A stretch of 64,000 nt of DNA from an uncultured Rhodospirillales bacterium. GTDB lineage: Bacteria; Pseudomonadota; Alphaproteobacteria; Rhodospirillales; UBA2165. Made by a program: the position numbers and the translations under genes. The stretch covers positions 1 through 64,000 of the forward strand of contig CAJQSN010000043.1 in assembly GCA_905614355.1 (NCBI GenBank), in the 5' to 3' direction. Under the pieces are notes generated by a model. That model had not been told where the DNA came from and did no database searches. It saw only the letters and a program-made list of their open reading frames with translations. Below, piece by piece: positions 25,035 to 34,669 of this stretch. Each line of letters opens with the position of its first letter. Positions within the stretch are counted from its first letter, which is position 1.

Positions 25035-26552
25035 ATGGTCTCAGCAATAAAAAATTTCAGCGAACCCTCGAAAAATTTGAACGCAAATGAATCGAACTTT
25101 TCACCATTTCGGTCCCAGCCCCATAATTTTGAGGCTGAAAAAGCATTACTAGGAGCGATCTTTGCCAATAACAATGCATATGACCGAGTAGCGAGCTATC
25201 TCCGGCCAGAGTGCTTTGCTGATCCTATCCACGGCAAAATATTTGATGCAACGTCAAAATTAATAGAACGTGGTCAAATTGCAGACCCAATCACCCTACA
25301 TAATTTTTTTGAACAAAATGGCTCTATCAAAGATGTAGGTGGAGCTCGTTATTTAGCTGAAATAGCAGGATCCATGGTTAGTGTTATAAATTCTGCTGAA
25401 TATGGCAAATCCATTTATGATTTACATTTAAAAAGACAATTAATTGAAATGGGTGAACAAGTAGTTAATCGCGCGTATACTCCTGAAGTTGATGACCCTG
25501 CTACAATGCAGATAGAACATGCCGAGCAAATATTATACGATTTAGCAACTACCGGAGAGATTGAGGGGGGGTTTCAAGACTTTAAGTCAACTGTAATTTC
25601 AGCCATAGAAATGGCCGAAGTTGCCCACAAACGGGATGGGCAACTTAGCGGCGTTTCAACCGGCTTACGTGACCTTGATCAAATAATGGGAGGCCTTCAT
25701 CCCTCGGATTTGGTCATTTTAGCAGCACGTCCTTCGATGGGTAAGACAGCACTAGCCACTAATATAGCATTCAATGCCGCTTATGATTATAAATTTAAGA
25801 TAAATGAGGATGGCGAGAAGAAAATAATAGACGGTGCCGTTGTAGGCTTTTTTTCATTGGAAATGTCCGCAGAACAATTAGCAGCGCGTATTCTTTCGGA
25901 ACAGGCACAAATTGCTTCTGATAAAATGCGCCGAGGCACTTTAACCAATGATGAATTTGATAAACTAGTTATTGCCTCCCAGCAGTTACATCAACTCCCA
26001 ATATTTATTGACGACACACCAGCGTTATCTGTCTCTGCTTTAAGAACCCGCGCACGCCGTCTAAAGCGAAATGAGGGACTTGGCCTGATAATTGTAGATT
26101 ATCTTCAATTAATGGAGGGATCTTCCAAAAGGGATAACCGGGTACAAGAAATCAGTGAAATCACACGGGGGCTTAAGACACTTGCAAAGGAATTAGATGT
26201 ACCAGTCCTAGCCCTCTCTCAATTATCTCGTGCTGTTGAACAGCGAGAAGATAAAAGACCTCAATTATCTGATCTTCGAGAATCTGGTACGATCGAGCAA
26301 GATGCCGACGTAGTCAGCTTTATATTTCGACAAGCATACTACGATGAACGTAATGAACCTGTTCAACGTCCTGAAGAATCGCCAGAAAAATTTGCGGGGC
26401 GCTACGTAGAATGGGAGGAAAGAAGTGAAAAAAATCGTTTTATTGCTGAAGTAATCATTGGGAAGCAAAGGCACGGCCCAACAGGGACCACAAAATTGCA
26501 TTTTAACGGGACATATACTCGCTTTGGCGATCTGGATACCCAGCACGTGTAG
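25035..26552 (+). CDS. dnaB: Replicative DNA helicase DnaB
   Basis: Hexameric 5'-3' helicase that opens DNA at the replication fork. The N-terminal DnaG-interacting domain starts at PHNFEAEKALLGAIF; the RecA-like domain has Walker A ARPSMGKTALATNIA, EMSAEQLAARIL, the Walker B strand GLIIVDYLQLM and the DnaB signature LSQLSRAVEQREDKRPQLSDLRESG. 505 residues from the ATG at 25035; a GTG at 25008 would add nine residues. Neither has a clear Shine-Dalgarno site, so the start is uncertain. No intein is present. The next gene on the same strand is alr, 185 bases on. Confidence 0.95.
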   Translation: MVSAIKNFSEPSKNLNANESNFSPFRSQPHNFEAEKALLGAIFANNNAYDRVASYLRPECFADPIHGKIFDATSKLIERGQIADPITLHNFFEQNGSIKDVGGARYLAEIAGSMVSVINSAEYGKSIYDLHLKRQLIEMGEQVVNRAYTPEVDDPATMQIEHAEQILYDLATTGEIEGGFQDFKSTVISAIEMAEVAHKRDGQLSGVSTGLRDLDQIMGGLHPSDLVILAARPSMGKTALATNIAFNAAYDYKFKINEDGEKKIIDGAVVGFFSLEMSAEQLAARILSEQAQIASDKMRRGTLTNDEFDKLVIASQQLHQLPIFIDDTPALSVSALRTRARRLKRNEGLGLIIVDYLQLMEGSSKRDNRVQEISEITRGLKTLAKELDVPVLALSQLSRAVEQREDKRPQLSDLRESGTIEQDADVVSFIFRQAYYDERNEPVQRPEESPEKFAGRYVEWEERSEKNRFIAEVIIGKQRHGPTGTTKLHFNGTYTRFGDLDTQHV

Positions 26553-26737
26553 TACTACTTAAAAAATATATTGCCCCTGGTTTGCGAACGAAGTGGTCTA
26601 CTTACCATCAAGCCACGGTCTAACGAGCGTAAAATCCTAGAAAATCAGATTTTTTATTAATTTTTTACAGTGAAACAAATATATCTTTATCTTTAATTGA
26701 TATATCTTTACGGGAGTATCAATAAGGAAAGCATAAA

Positions 26738-27817
26738 ATGAGCCACTCCTCATATTTAGGAGCTAATCTGACCATCAATTTGGCTGCATTGGGTGAAAAT
26801 TATCGCATTTTAACAGGTGAGTCATCACCCGCGAAGCTAGCAGCAGTAGTTAAGGCTAATGCTTACGGGCTTGGAATAAAAGAGGTCGCTACCACCCTGT
26901 CAGGTGCAGGTTGTATGATATTTTTTGTTGCTACATTAGATGAGGGCATTGAATTAAGACAGATACTACCTAATGCAAGAATTTATGTCTTCCATGGTGC
27001 CCTTTCTGGAACGGCAGAGGAGTTGGTTGCCAACTCTTTGATTCCGGTACTTAACAGTTTGGTACAAATGGAAAATTGGCTACCATATGCCGACCATGCT
27101 GCTGCTCTCCATATTGATACGGGGATGTCACGACTTGGCTTAACACCAGAAGAATGTAATAAAATACCCTTTATAACATCTTACAATATTGATCTTGTAA
27201 TGAGCCACCTCTCTTGTGCTGAAGACAAAAATCACCCAAAGAATTTACAGCAACTCTCTTTGTTTAAAAAACTCCGAAAATTCATACCTTCACAGTACGC
27301 TAGTTTAGCTGCCAGCTCTGGTATTTTTTTAGGCACAGGTTACCATTTTGATCTATGTAGAGCTGGAATTTGCCTTTATGGAATAAACCCAACGCCATTG
27401 TCTCCTAATCCTTTAACACAAGTGGTTCGCCTACAAGCAAAAATCATACAAATCCGTTACGTTGACAGCCCTCAGACCGTTGGCTATGGTGCAAGTCATC
27501 GGGTAATGAAGCCAACAAAAATAGCTACTCTAGCCATAGGTTATGCTGACGGATATATGCGTAGTCTGGGAAATTCGGGTGTAGCTTTCATTGAAAATTA
27601 TAAAGTACCTGTAGTGGGGCGTATTTCTATGGATTTAACCACGGTCGACATATCAAATGTTCCAGACCACCTATTATCGAGTAAAACCGCGGTTGACCTA
27701 ATAGGCCCGAACAATCCAATAGATAAAATAGCAAAACAAGCCGGTACCATTAGCTATGAACTCTTGACTAGCTTTGGTAATCGTATTGAACGCAATTATA
27801 AATCTGGGAAAGAATAG
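26738..27817 (+). CDS. alr: Alanine racemase
   Basis: PLP enzyme that makes D-alanine for peptidoglycan. 359 residues. Lys39 in VVKANAYGLG carries PLP; the second catalytic residue, Tyr, is in VGYGASHR near 250; the PLP phosphate and hinge motifs HIDTGMSRLGL and RAGICLYGINP are present, as is GRISMDLTTVDIS near the C terminus. ATG at 26738 with GGAAAG upstream. Following dnaB and preceding radA is a common place for alr in alphaproteobacteria. Confidence 0.95.
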   Translation: MSHSSYLGANLTINLAALGENYRILTGESSPAKLAAVVKANAYGLGIKEVATTLSGAGCMIFFVATLDEGIELRQILPNARIYVFHGALSGTAEELVANSLIPVLNSLVQMENWLPYADHAAALHIDTGMSRLGLTPEECNKIPFITSYNIDLVMSHLSCAEDKNHPKNLQQLSLFKKLRKFIPSQYASLAASSGIFLGTGYHFDLCRAGICLYGINPTPLSPNPLTQVVRLQAKIIQIRYVDSPQTVGYGASHRVMKPTKIATLAIGYADGYMRSLGNSGVAFIENYKVPVVGRISMDLTTVDISNVPDHLLSSKTAVDLIGPNNPIDKIAKQAGTISYELLTSFGNRIERNYKSGKE

Positions 27818-27823
27818 AACTTA

Positions 27824-28074
27824 ATGAGCTTCCTTCAATTTATTGGCAGTGTAGCATTCTCTTTCCTAATACCCGATAGGTCACTTAGTACTATTTACCG
27901 GTCGCCCCCTAAAATTTGCCATAACGCCCCCATTAAAATCAAGTGATACATGATGGCAAAAATATTTGGACGGGTCCCGCGGAAGATATTGATACCGCTC
28001 CCAACGATTTTGTACAACAATTTATCTTTAGCCAAATTGAGAGCTCAATAGAGAATAAAGCGCAAGCCTACTAA
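27824..28074 (+). pseudogene. Deletion scar of an MlaE/MlaF-type ABC transporter pair
   Basis: The gap between alr and radA holds two short fragments on the + strand. At 27824 an ATG starts MSFLQFIGSVAFSFL, which resembles the N terminus of MlaE-type permeases. From about 27937 to the stop at 28072-28074 another frame reads NQVIHDGK, IWTGPAEDID and NDFVQQFIFSQ, closely like the C terminus of MlaF-type ATPases (a ...DGKIIWTGP... tail). The middle of both genes is absent, so a deletion joined the start of one gene to the end of the next. Family assignment is from pattern recognition only. Confidence 0.6.
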
Positions 28075-28085
28075 TAGGAATAATA

Positions 28086-29504
28086 ATGGCAAAATCTGAC
28101 GTCATCTATATTTGCCAAGAGTGTGGAGCCAGCCAGTCGCAATGGGGCGGCAGGTGTGGCTCTTGTGGTGAATGGAATTCAATCGTTGAGGAATTAACTA
28201 CTGGTTCGCCGCCTAAAGGACTGTCAAAGAAACGGGGCCGTAAGATTAATTTTGTTGAGCTTAAAGGTACAGAAGAAACCTACCCTCGGATGTTGTCAAA
28301 AATCGCAGAGTTTGATCGCGTCTGTGGAGGAGGGCTAGTACCAGGATCAGCTATCTTAGTTGGAGGCGACCCAGGAATTGGTAAATCAACTATTCTATTA
28401 CAAGTTTGCGTGGCCCTTTCGTTTGCCAAAGATGCACGCTGCGTTTACATTTCTGGTGAGGAATCAATTGATCAAGTTCGCATGCGTGCTAAGCGATTAG
28501 GGCTTTCAGATGCAAATGTAGAGCTCGCATCAGCGACCAGCGTTCGCGATATTATTACTTCATTAAATGATAATAATTCACCAACGGTAGTAGTAGTTGA
28601 CTCAATACAAACTTTATATGTAGATAATTTGGATTCAGCCCCCGGTACCGTGACGCAAGTTCGCACCTCAGCCCAGGAACTTATAAGCCTCGCCAAACGA
28701 CGTGGCTTCGCATTATTCTTAGTCGGCCACGTAACCAAAGAAGGTAATATTGCAGGGCCTAAAGTCCTCGAACATATGGTCGATTGTGTACTTTATTTTG
28801 AGGGTGAGCGTGGCCACCAGTTCCGTATACTCAGAGCTGTCAAAAATCGCTTCGGCTCCGCTGACGAAATTGGTGTTTTTGAAATGACAGATATAGGTTT
28901 ATCTCAAGTGGAAAATCCCTCTGCTCTGTTTATAGCTGATCGAGAAAACGGGGTTAGCGGTGCCAGTGTCTTTGCTGGTATCGAGGGTAGTCGGCCAATG
29001 TTAGTAGAAATTCAAGCCTTAACAGCACCAACAGCATTTGGCACGCCGCGGCGTGCGGTAATTGGATGGGACTCCAACCGGTTATCTATGGTGTTAGCGG
29101 TCTTAGAGGCAAGATGTGGCGTATCGATTAGTGGTCATGATATTTACCTAAATGTGGCTGGTGGGTTACGCATTACTGAACCAGCAGCTGATTTAGCAGT
29201 CGCAGCAGCATTGGTTTCATCTCTTACCGATGTTCCCGTTCCCCAAGAAATGGTTGTTTTTGGTGAAATAGGTCTTTCTGGCGAAGTCCGACGCGTAAGC
29301 CAAAGCGGTGCCCGTCTTAAGGAGGCCGAGAAATTAGGGTTTAATGGTGCTATGACGCCCAAAGCACACTTAGGATCGAGCCCGAAAAAAAAAGAAATCT
29401 CATCCAGTTTAAATGTGATACGAATTAAGCATTTGGAACAGTTACTCAACTATATGCGTATTGAAGGTGAAAAAAAATTGCCAAAAAACGAAATAACTAA
29501 TTAA
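28086..29504 (+). CDS. radA: DNA repair protein RadA (Sms)
   Basis: A 472-residue RadA, a RecA-like branch-migration helicase in recombination. The N-terminal zinc finger has Cys10, Cys13, Cys24 and Cys27. Walker A is GGDPGIGKST near 95, and the RadA-only motif KNRFGSADEIGVFEM is near 260. The C-terminal third is Lon-protease-like (NVAGGLRITEPAADLAVAAA) but serves as a scaffold in RadA. ATG at 28086 after GGAATAATA. It directly follows the MlaEF scar and precedes cvpA by a few bases. Confidence 0.95.
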   Translation: MAKSDVIYICQECGASQSQWGGRCGSCGEWNSIVEELTTGSPPKGLSKKRGRKINFVELKGTEETYPRMLSKIAEFDRVCGGGLVPGSAILVGGDPGIGKSTILLQVCVALSFAKDARCVYISGEESIDQVRMRAKRLGLSDANVELASATSVRDIITSLNDNNSPTVVVVDSIQTLYVDNLDSAPGTVTQVRTSAQELISLAKRRGFALFLVGHVTKEGNIAGPKVLEHMVDCVLYFEGERGHQFRILRAVKNRFGSADEIGVFEMTDIGLSQVENPSALFIADRENGVSGASVFAGIEGSRPMLVEIQALTAPTAFGTPRRAVIGWDSNRLSMVLAVLEARCGVSISGHDIYLNVAGGLRITEPAADLAVAAALVSSLTDVPVPQEMVVFGEIGLSGEVRRVSQSGARLKEAEKLGFNGAMTPKAHLGSSPKKKEISSSLNVIRIKHLEQLLNYMRIEGEKKLPKNEITN

Positions 29505-29511
29505 AGTTAAG

Positions 29512-30192
29512 GTGTTTATCTCAGTGGAAAATTTTTCAATTAATTTTGTTGACGCCGGCTTAATTGCATTATTAATCCTAAGTGCAATAACAGGTCTAAT
29601 TCTTGGATTTGTTAGAAGCGGACTTTTTGTGATGTCATGGTTAGGTGCGGCCATAACTACTTTTATATTTTTTCCATACATGAAGCCCTACTCACGTCAA
29701 TATATTGAACACAATTTTTTTGCGGATATCACTGCTGGACTTATTATATTTATAGTAACACTAATCATATTTTTTTTAATAAGTTCCGTCGTTGGGGGGT
29801 GGGTCCGTAATTCTCGCCTTAATGCCCTTGATCGATCACTAGGAATGCTAGCTGGAATTATCACTTCAAGTATTATTATGGCAGCGGGCTATATTTTAGT
29901 TGAAAGAATTTGGCCACTTAAAAAACAACCTGTTTGGGTGTTAGAGGCAAAGGCGCTTCCTTTGGTTCGCAAAGGCGCTCAAGCTCTAAATAGTCTATTA
30001 CCTGAGCAGTTCCAGATTGAGGCGACCAAAGTAATGCGATCTAAAGCATCGGGAACTCGGAAGCTGATTGAAAGAGAAGCATATGAAAGATTTATTAGCC
30101 CAAATAATAAAAAACTAAAAACCTTAGATCGCTCCGGATATGATAAAAAAGAAAGGCGTGGCATTGAAAACTTACTCAATAGGACACAGTAA
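29512..30192 (+). CDS. cvpA: CvpA family membrane protein
   Basis: A 226-residue protein with four membrane segments in the first 130 residues (FVDAGLIALLILSAITGLIL, then three more), the CvpA/colicin V production domain, and a basic soluble tail. Its exact function is not settled; members affect colicin V export and envelope stress tolerance. GTG at 29512 is the longest start; the GTG at 29524, which has TAAGG about 11 bases upstream, is at least as likely and gives the more usual N terminus. The gene lies seven bases after radA and nine before purF, the conserved radA-cvpA-purF order. Confidence 0.9.
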   Translation: MFISVENFSINFVDAGLIALLILSAITGLILGFVRSGLFVMSWLGAAITTFIFFPYMKPYSRQYIEHNFFADITAGLIIFIVTLIIFFLISSVVGGWVRNSRLNALDRSLGMLAGIITSSIIMAAGYILVERIWPLKKQPVWVLEAKALPLVRKGAQALNSLLPEQFQIEATKVMRSKASGTRKLIEREAYERFISPNNKKLKTLDRSGYDKKERRGIENLLNRTQ

Positions 30193-30201
30193 AATCAGTC
30201 A

Positions 30202-31665
30202 ATGATTCACATTGAAACAATGACCGAAGAAGATGATAAATTACGCGAGGAATGCGGTGTTTTTGGTGTGTTTGGACACCCAGATGCAGCTACAATTACA
30301 GCACTAGGTCTGCATGCCTTGCAGCACCGTGGGCAAGAAGCAGCCGGGATTGTCAGCTTCGACGGAGATCACTTCCATGCTGAACGGAGACTAGGATTAG
30401 TCAGTGACCATTTTACCAAAACCAGCGTAATTGATAAGTTAATGGGTACTGCTGCTGTTGGCCACGTGCGATACTCGACCACAGGCAATACTATACTTCG
30501 TAATGTCCAGCCTCTTTTTGCAGATTTAGCAGGTGGCGGCTTTGCTATTGCGCACAATGGAAACTTAACAAATGCGCTTGGCCTGCGTAACGATCTAGTC
30601 AATCAGGGTTCTATTTTCCAATCAACCTCAGATACTGAAACAATTTTACAACTTGTTGCGCGATCTAAACAAAGTGATACCCTTTCAAGATTAATTGATG
30701 CGCTTTTTCAAATAGAAGGTGCGTATGCACTCGTTGTACTCACAAACAAAAAACTTATTGGTGTGCGCGATCCACTAGGAATACGCCCTCTGGTTTTAGG
30801 CCAATTAGATGGTCACTTTATTTTAGCTTCAGAGACCTGTGCTTTAGACATTATAGGTGCAACTTTTATCCGCGAAATAGAAAATGGTGAGATTGTTATA
30901 ATAACCGACAAAGGACTTGAGAGCGTCAAACCATTTCCACCCCTTAAAGCACGACCGTGCATTTTTGAATATATTTATTTTTCCCGGCCAGATAGCACGG
31001 TCGGGGGGCTTAGCGTTTATGAGTGTCGCAAAGCTTTTGGTGTTCAATTGGCCATAGAGTCAAGTGTCGACGCAGATGTAGTCGTTCCGGTTCCAGATTC
31101 AGGTGTGCCAGCAGCGATTGGTTACGCTGAAGAAGCTTCAATTCCTTTTGAGCTTGGTATTATACGCAACCATTATGTTGGACGTACTTTCATAGAGCCT
31201 AGTGATACAATTCGTCACTTAGGAGTTAAGCTAAAACACAATGCCAACCGTATTCTTGTTAAGGGCAAAAGAGTTATATTAATAGATGATTCTATTGTGC
31301 GAGGAACAACTTCTGTTAAAATTGTTCAAATGATGCGTGATGCCGGCGCCGCGGAAGTGCATATGCGAGTGGGAGCGCCTCCAATCACACACCCCGATTT
31401 TTATGGTATTGATACACCCGAACAAAAGCAATTGCTGGCAGCAAATCACTCTCTTGATGAAATGTGCGCTTATATCGGTGCAGATAGCCTGGCATTTTTG
31501 AGTGTCAATGGCCTTTACAAGGCCATGGGCCATGCCAAAGGACGTGATTCTCTAAACCCAGCCTACACAGACCACTGCTTTACCGGCGATTATCCCACAC
31601 AATTGAGAGATAAAAAAAATGATGGTCACCTCCGCCAACTATCCCTACTCTCAGAGCCAGACTAA
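30202..31665 (+). CDS. purF: Amidophosphoribosyltransferase PurF
   Basis: First committed enzyme of purine synthesis: converts PRPP and glutamine to phosphoribosylamine. 487 residues. The catalytic Cys18 in REECGVFGVFGH shows that an N-terminal propeptide of about 17 residues must be removed, as in the Bacillus-type enzyme. The class II amidotransferase domain follows (GHVRYSTTGN, AHNGNLTN, STSDTETI) and the PRPP-binding loop VILIDDSIVRGTTS lies near 355. Start ATG at 30202. A second ATG, 18 bases on, is also possible. Purine repression sites were not recognised. Confidence 0.95.
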   Translation: MIHIETMTEEDDKLREECGVFGVFGHPDAATITALGLHALQHRGQEAAGIVSFDGDHFHAERRLGLVSDHFTKTSVIDKLMGTAAVGHVRYSTTGNTILRNVQPLFADLAGGGFAIAHNGNLTNALGLRNDLVNQGSIFQSTSDTETILQLVARSKQSDTLSRLIDALFQIEGAYALVVLTNKKLIGVRDPLGIRPLVLGQLDGHFILASETCALDIIGATFIREIENGEIVIITDKGLESVKPFPPLKARPCIFEYIYFSRPDSTVGGLSVYECRKAFGVQLAIESSVDADVVVPVPDSGVPAAIGYAEEASIPFELGIIRNHYVGRTFIEPSDTIRHLGVKLKHNANRILVKGKRVILIDDSIVRGTTSVKIVQMMRDAGAAEVHMRVGAPPITHPDFYGIDTPEQKQLLAANHSLDEMCAYIGADSLAFLSVNGLYKAMGHAKGRDSLNPAYTDHCFTGDYPTQLRDKKNDGHLRQLSLLSEPD

Positions 31666-31687
31666 AACGATGGGATTAACTCAGTAG

Positions 31688-32416
31688 ATGCCGCCTAATA
31701 AAACAGAAGGAAAATTAGAAAACCGTCTGGCTGTCATTACTGGTGCATCTCGTGGAATTGGCGCAGCTACTGCAAAACTTTTTGCAGCACAAGGAGCCCA
31801 TGTGATTTTAGTCGCCCGAACGATAGGCGGGCTTGAGGAAATCGATGATGAAATTCGAGCTAAAGGTGGTATTTCTACACTCGTGCCAATGGATTTGACT
31901 GATTATGACAAAATAGATGAAATGGGAGCAACTATTTTTGAACGCTTTGGTAAACTAGATATTTTAATTTCCAATGCTGGACTACTTGGCACAATTGGTC
32001 CAATTAACCATATCAAGCCACACGTTTGGGAACAAACCATCGCTGTCAACGTAACGGCTAACTGGAGACTAATCCGAAGCCTAGACCCTCTTTTAAAATT
32101 ATCAGATGCGGGGCGGGCTATTTTTTTAACATCTGCAGCCGCAGAATATCATCGAGCCTTTTGGGGCCTTTATGCAACCAGCAAAGCAGCACTTGAAATG
32201 ATTGTAAGCACTTATGCACAAGAAATTTTAAAAACTAACGTAAAAGCCAATTTATTTAATCCAGGGCGAACACGAACCAAAATGAGAGCAGAGGCTTATC
32301 CAGGCGAAGACCCAAATACAATTAAAACACCAGAATTTGTGGCAAAACAACTTATAAATCTGGCCCAACCAAACTTTAATCTAAATGGTGAAATTATTAC
32401 AGCAGACGAACCCTAA
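31688..32416 (+). CDS. SDR family oxidoreductase (linked to purF)
   Basis: A 242-residue classical short-chain dehydrogenase/reductase with VITGASRGIGAATA near 15, the NAG motif ISNAGLLG near 95, a catalytic region with SAAAEYHR and the active-site YATSKAALE near 160. Its substrate cannot be inferred from sequence. An SDR following purF is common in alphaproteobacteria, so the linkage is ancestral rather than acquired. ATG at 31688, 22 bases after purF. It is intact, unlike the SDR remains at 15.7-16.5 kb. Confidence 0.88.
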   Translation: MPPNKTEGKLENRLAVITGASRGIGAATAKLFAAQGAHVILVARTIGGLEEIDDEIRAKGGISTLVPMDLTDYDKIDEMGATIFERFGKLDILISNAGLLGTIGPINHIKPHVWEQTIAVNVTANWRLIRSLDPLLKLSDAGRAIFLTSAAAEYHRAFWGLYATSKAALEMIVSTYAQEILKTNVKANLFNPGRTRTKMRAEAYPGEDPNTIKTPEFVAKQLINLAQPNFNLNGEIITADEP

Positions 32417-32441
32417 AATTAAATCGCAAGGGAGTTTGAAA

Positions 32442-33116
32442 GTGAAAGAATGTAGTAAGTCAATAATGCGGCGTATGCACGAACCTAACTTTGCTAATCG
32501 TTACTTTGTGGGGCATGGTTTGGATATAGGCGGAGGCCCAGATCCCTTGGGCCTCTATATTGAACTTTTTCCGCGCATGCTTGGTGTTAAAGCTTGGGAT
32601 AAAGAAGACGGCGACGCCCAAATCCTTAAAGGCATTGAAGACGCACAATTTGACTTCGTACACTCAAGTCATTGTCTGGAACATATAGACAATCCGGCTA
32701 TTGGCCTCAGAAATTGGTTTCGGGCGGTAAAACCCGGGGGCCATTTAATAATTACTGTTCCAGATGAGGATATGTATGAACAAGGACAATTTCCAAGTAC
32801 CTGGAATGCGGACCATAAATTCACTTTCACTATTTCCAAGTCTAACTCGTGGAGCCCAAAGTCACTCAATATCTTAGATTTAATTTTAACATTAGGCACT
32901 GGATTAGAACTGATCAAACTCCACAAACTTGACGAGAGTTTTCGCTATACATTACCGCGATTTGACCAAACTCTTACACCAATTGGCGAATGCGGGATCG
33001 AGATTATCCTACGAAAAAGGACTAACGAGGAAATAAAAGATGGAGGAAGAATTCCACCAAAAGGTATTGTCAGCAAAATAGAAGCATTTTTACTTACAGG
33101 CTACCAATTAGACTAA
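32442..33116 (+). CDS. Class I SAM-dependent methyltransferase
   Basis: A 224-residue protein with the SAM-binding motif LDIGGGPDPLG near residue 28, an acidic loop at the end of beta-2 (VKAWDKEDGDAQ), the motif FDFVHSSHCLEHIDNP and GGHLIITVPDED, a typical class I Rossmann methyltransferase. Target unknown; many similar proteins act on small molecules or glycans. GTG at 32442 with a strong AAGGGAG at 32428-32434 is chosen; the ATG at 32385 lies inside the SDR gene and lacks a ribosome site. It ends 27 bases before the opposing lipoprotein gene. Confidence 0.85.
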   Translation: MKECSKSIMRRMHEPNFANRYFVGHGLDIGGGPDPLGLYIELFPRMLGVKAWDKEDGDAQILKGIEDAQFDFVHSSHCLEHIDNPAIGLRNWFRAVKPGGHLIITVPDEDMYEQGQFPSTWNADHKFTFTISKSNSWSPKSLNILDLILTLGTGLELIKLHKLDESFRYTLPRFDQTLTPIGECGIEIILRKRTNEEIKDGGRIPPKGIVSKIEAFLLTGYQLD

Positions 33117-33143
33117 TCAATCAACAAACAAGTACCGTCCGTT

Positions 33144-33500
33144 TTATCTGAAAAGATCACGGTCACCCGAAACATGGCCAATCGTTTTGTTCCCCTGGCC
33201 AAAGGGTAGTGGAGTAGTGTAACAATCCGCATCTCCTAAAGAATCATAACAATAGATCTCTTCCGGTTCAGATAGGTCATCTTCCTCGCAAAAATTTTGA
33301 CCAATTTGACGTCTGACTGTCGAACAGTTTTTACCAGAGGTAAACGAAACGATATGATCTGAAACAGTCTTCCCGGTGGTTACTAGCGCCACTCCATCAG
33401 CTGCCATCGTTCCTTTCATATTAAATGGGGAGTTGCTAATAACAGAACACCCACCAATTAATGCTGACACCAAAAAAAATAGCCCTACGAGCAAACTCAT
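33144..33500 (-). CDS. Small cysteine-rich lipoprotein, function unknown
   Basis: A 118-residue protein. A hydrophobic signal ends in ALIGGC, a lipobox with Cys18 as the lipid anchor, so it should be an envelope lipoprotein. The mature part has a short region TGKTVSDHIVSFTSGKNCS and a C-terminal Cys-Tyr-rich segment (EIYCYDSLGDADCYTTPLP) that resembles tails I recall in small alphaproteobacterial lipoproteins of unknown role. ATG at 33500 with GGAAG upstream. It runs opposite to its neighbours and is probably a one-gene transcript. No function is claimed. Confidence 0.75.
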   Translation of the reverse strand: MSLLVGLFFLVSALIGGCSVISNSPFNMKGTMAADGVALVTTGKTVSDHIVSFTSGKNCSTVRRQIGQNFCEEDDLSEPEEIYCYDSLGDADCYTTPLPFGQGNKTIGHVSGDRDLFR

Positions 33501-33965
33501 ATTCTTCCACCAAATACGTTATTAATTAAAATCTGACTATTAGTTATACACTGTTACACTTAAAAAAAAATTAATAAATGAACGTATATTACTCATATTC
33601 AAAAAAGCTAGTGTATAAATATATAACGCAATGGATTCTCATTTGAAATTTATTAAATTTATACTTAATGGTTATGAACGACTAATCAGAACAATCAAAA
33701 TTTTAAGCAGAACTATTTTTAAAGCGTATTATATAACAATATACACTCAAAACCGTTTGCTACTATAATTTGAATAATTTTAGCTAGCCTTTAACATAAG
33801 TATCGCTATTAACTATAAAATCAATATTCGATTAATTACTTGTAACGCGTTTAGCTTCGAAGTCGGTTCAAGTATTGATTTTCAACCTTTTCCGGTATAT
33901 ACGCGTTTATAAATTTACTAGTAAGTACCGACAGTTAGCTCCAACTTTGACGATAGGTTTCGTAA
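33501..33965. other. Divergent intergenic region, AT-rich
   Basis: About 465 bases between the lipoprotein gene (-) and the YfgM-like gene (+). It must contain two divergent promoters. I see no reading frame, tRNA or strong hairpin; base composition is very AT-rich. Confidence 0.45.
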
Positions 33966-34640
33966 ATGTCAGATCGTAATGCAGAACAAGATAATTTATT
34001 TAAAGAAATCGATGAAGACCTGCGTCAGCAGAAATATGAAAACCTATGGAAAAAATATGGAAAAATTATAATTGGAGTTTTAGTCGCATTAGTTCTAGGG
34101 GTTGCATTAGTCAAGGGCTGGGAAGCATACAGCTTAAATCTCAAAACGACAGACAGTAATTTATTGTCATCTGCACTCAAGTCAATCGATCGCGAAAAAA
34201 CAGGAGATGCAATTGCTGTACTCAATAATCTTATTGAAAGCGGAAGTGCTGGATATTCCGTATTAGCGCAATTTAACCGGGCAGCAATACTGGTAAAAAA
34301 AGGTGAGAAAAAAGAAGCAATTAATTATTACCTAAAAATTGCCGCAGATACGCGTGTTGAAAAAATATTACGGGACATGGCATTGATCAAGTCAGCTTAC
34401 CTCGGCATTGAATATGAAAATTCAAATATATTTATAGAAAAGCTACCAAAACTTTTAAATACAGACAATACTTGGCGTCATAGTGCTAAAGAATTATCTG
34501 CTTTATTTGCACAAAAATCAGATAATAAAATAAAGGCTATTCAATTCTATAAAGAGCTCGCAGATGACCCAACAGCGCCAACGAGCATGAGATCACGTGC
34601 AGCAGAAATGGCAAAAATTCTTAATAAAAAAAATAACTAA
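33966..34640 (+). CDS. YfgM-like tetratricopeptide membrane protein
   Basis: A 224-residue protein with a charged N terminus (DLRQQKYENLWKKYGK), one membrane helix at about 31-49 and a periplasmic TPR-like region (ALKSIDREKTGDAIAVLNNL and later repeats). This matches the YfgM/DUF2133 family, which contacts the SecYEG exit and periplasmic chaperones. In proteobacteria yfgM is usually next to bamB and der, as it is here (29 bases before bamB). ATG at 33966. Length and layout fit the family. Confidence 0.88.
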   Translation: MSDRNAEQDNLFKEIDEDLRQQKYENLWKKYGKIIIGVLVALVLGVALVKGWEAYSLNLKTTDSNLLSSALKSIDREKTGDAIAVLNNLIESGSAGYSVLAQFNRAAILVKKGEKKEAINYYLKIAADTRVEKILRDMALIKSAYLGIEYENSNIFIEKLPKLLNTDNTWRHSAKELSALFAQKSDNKIKAIQFYKELADDPTAPTSMRSRAAEMAKILNKKNN

Positions 34641-34669
34641 TCATCTGTCTTTTTCTTAGGACACATTAA

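Noticed and set aside
32385-32441. Longer start of the methyltransferase inside the SDR gene
   Set aside because: The GTG at 32442 has a strong AAGGGAG site, whereas the ATG at 32385 has none.
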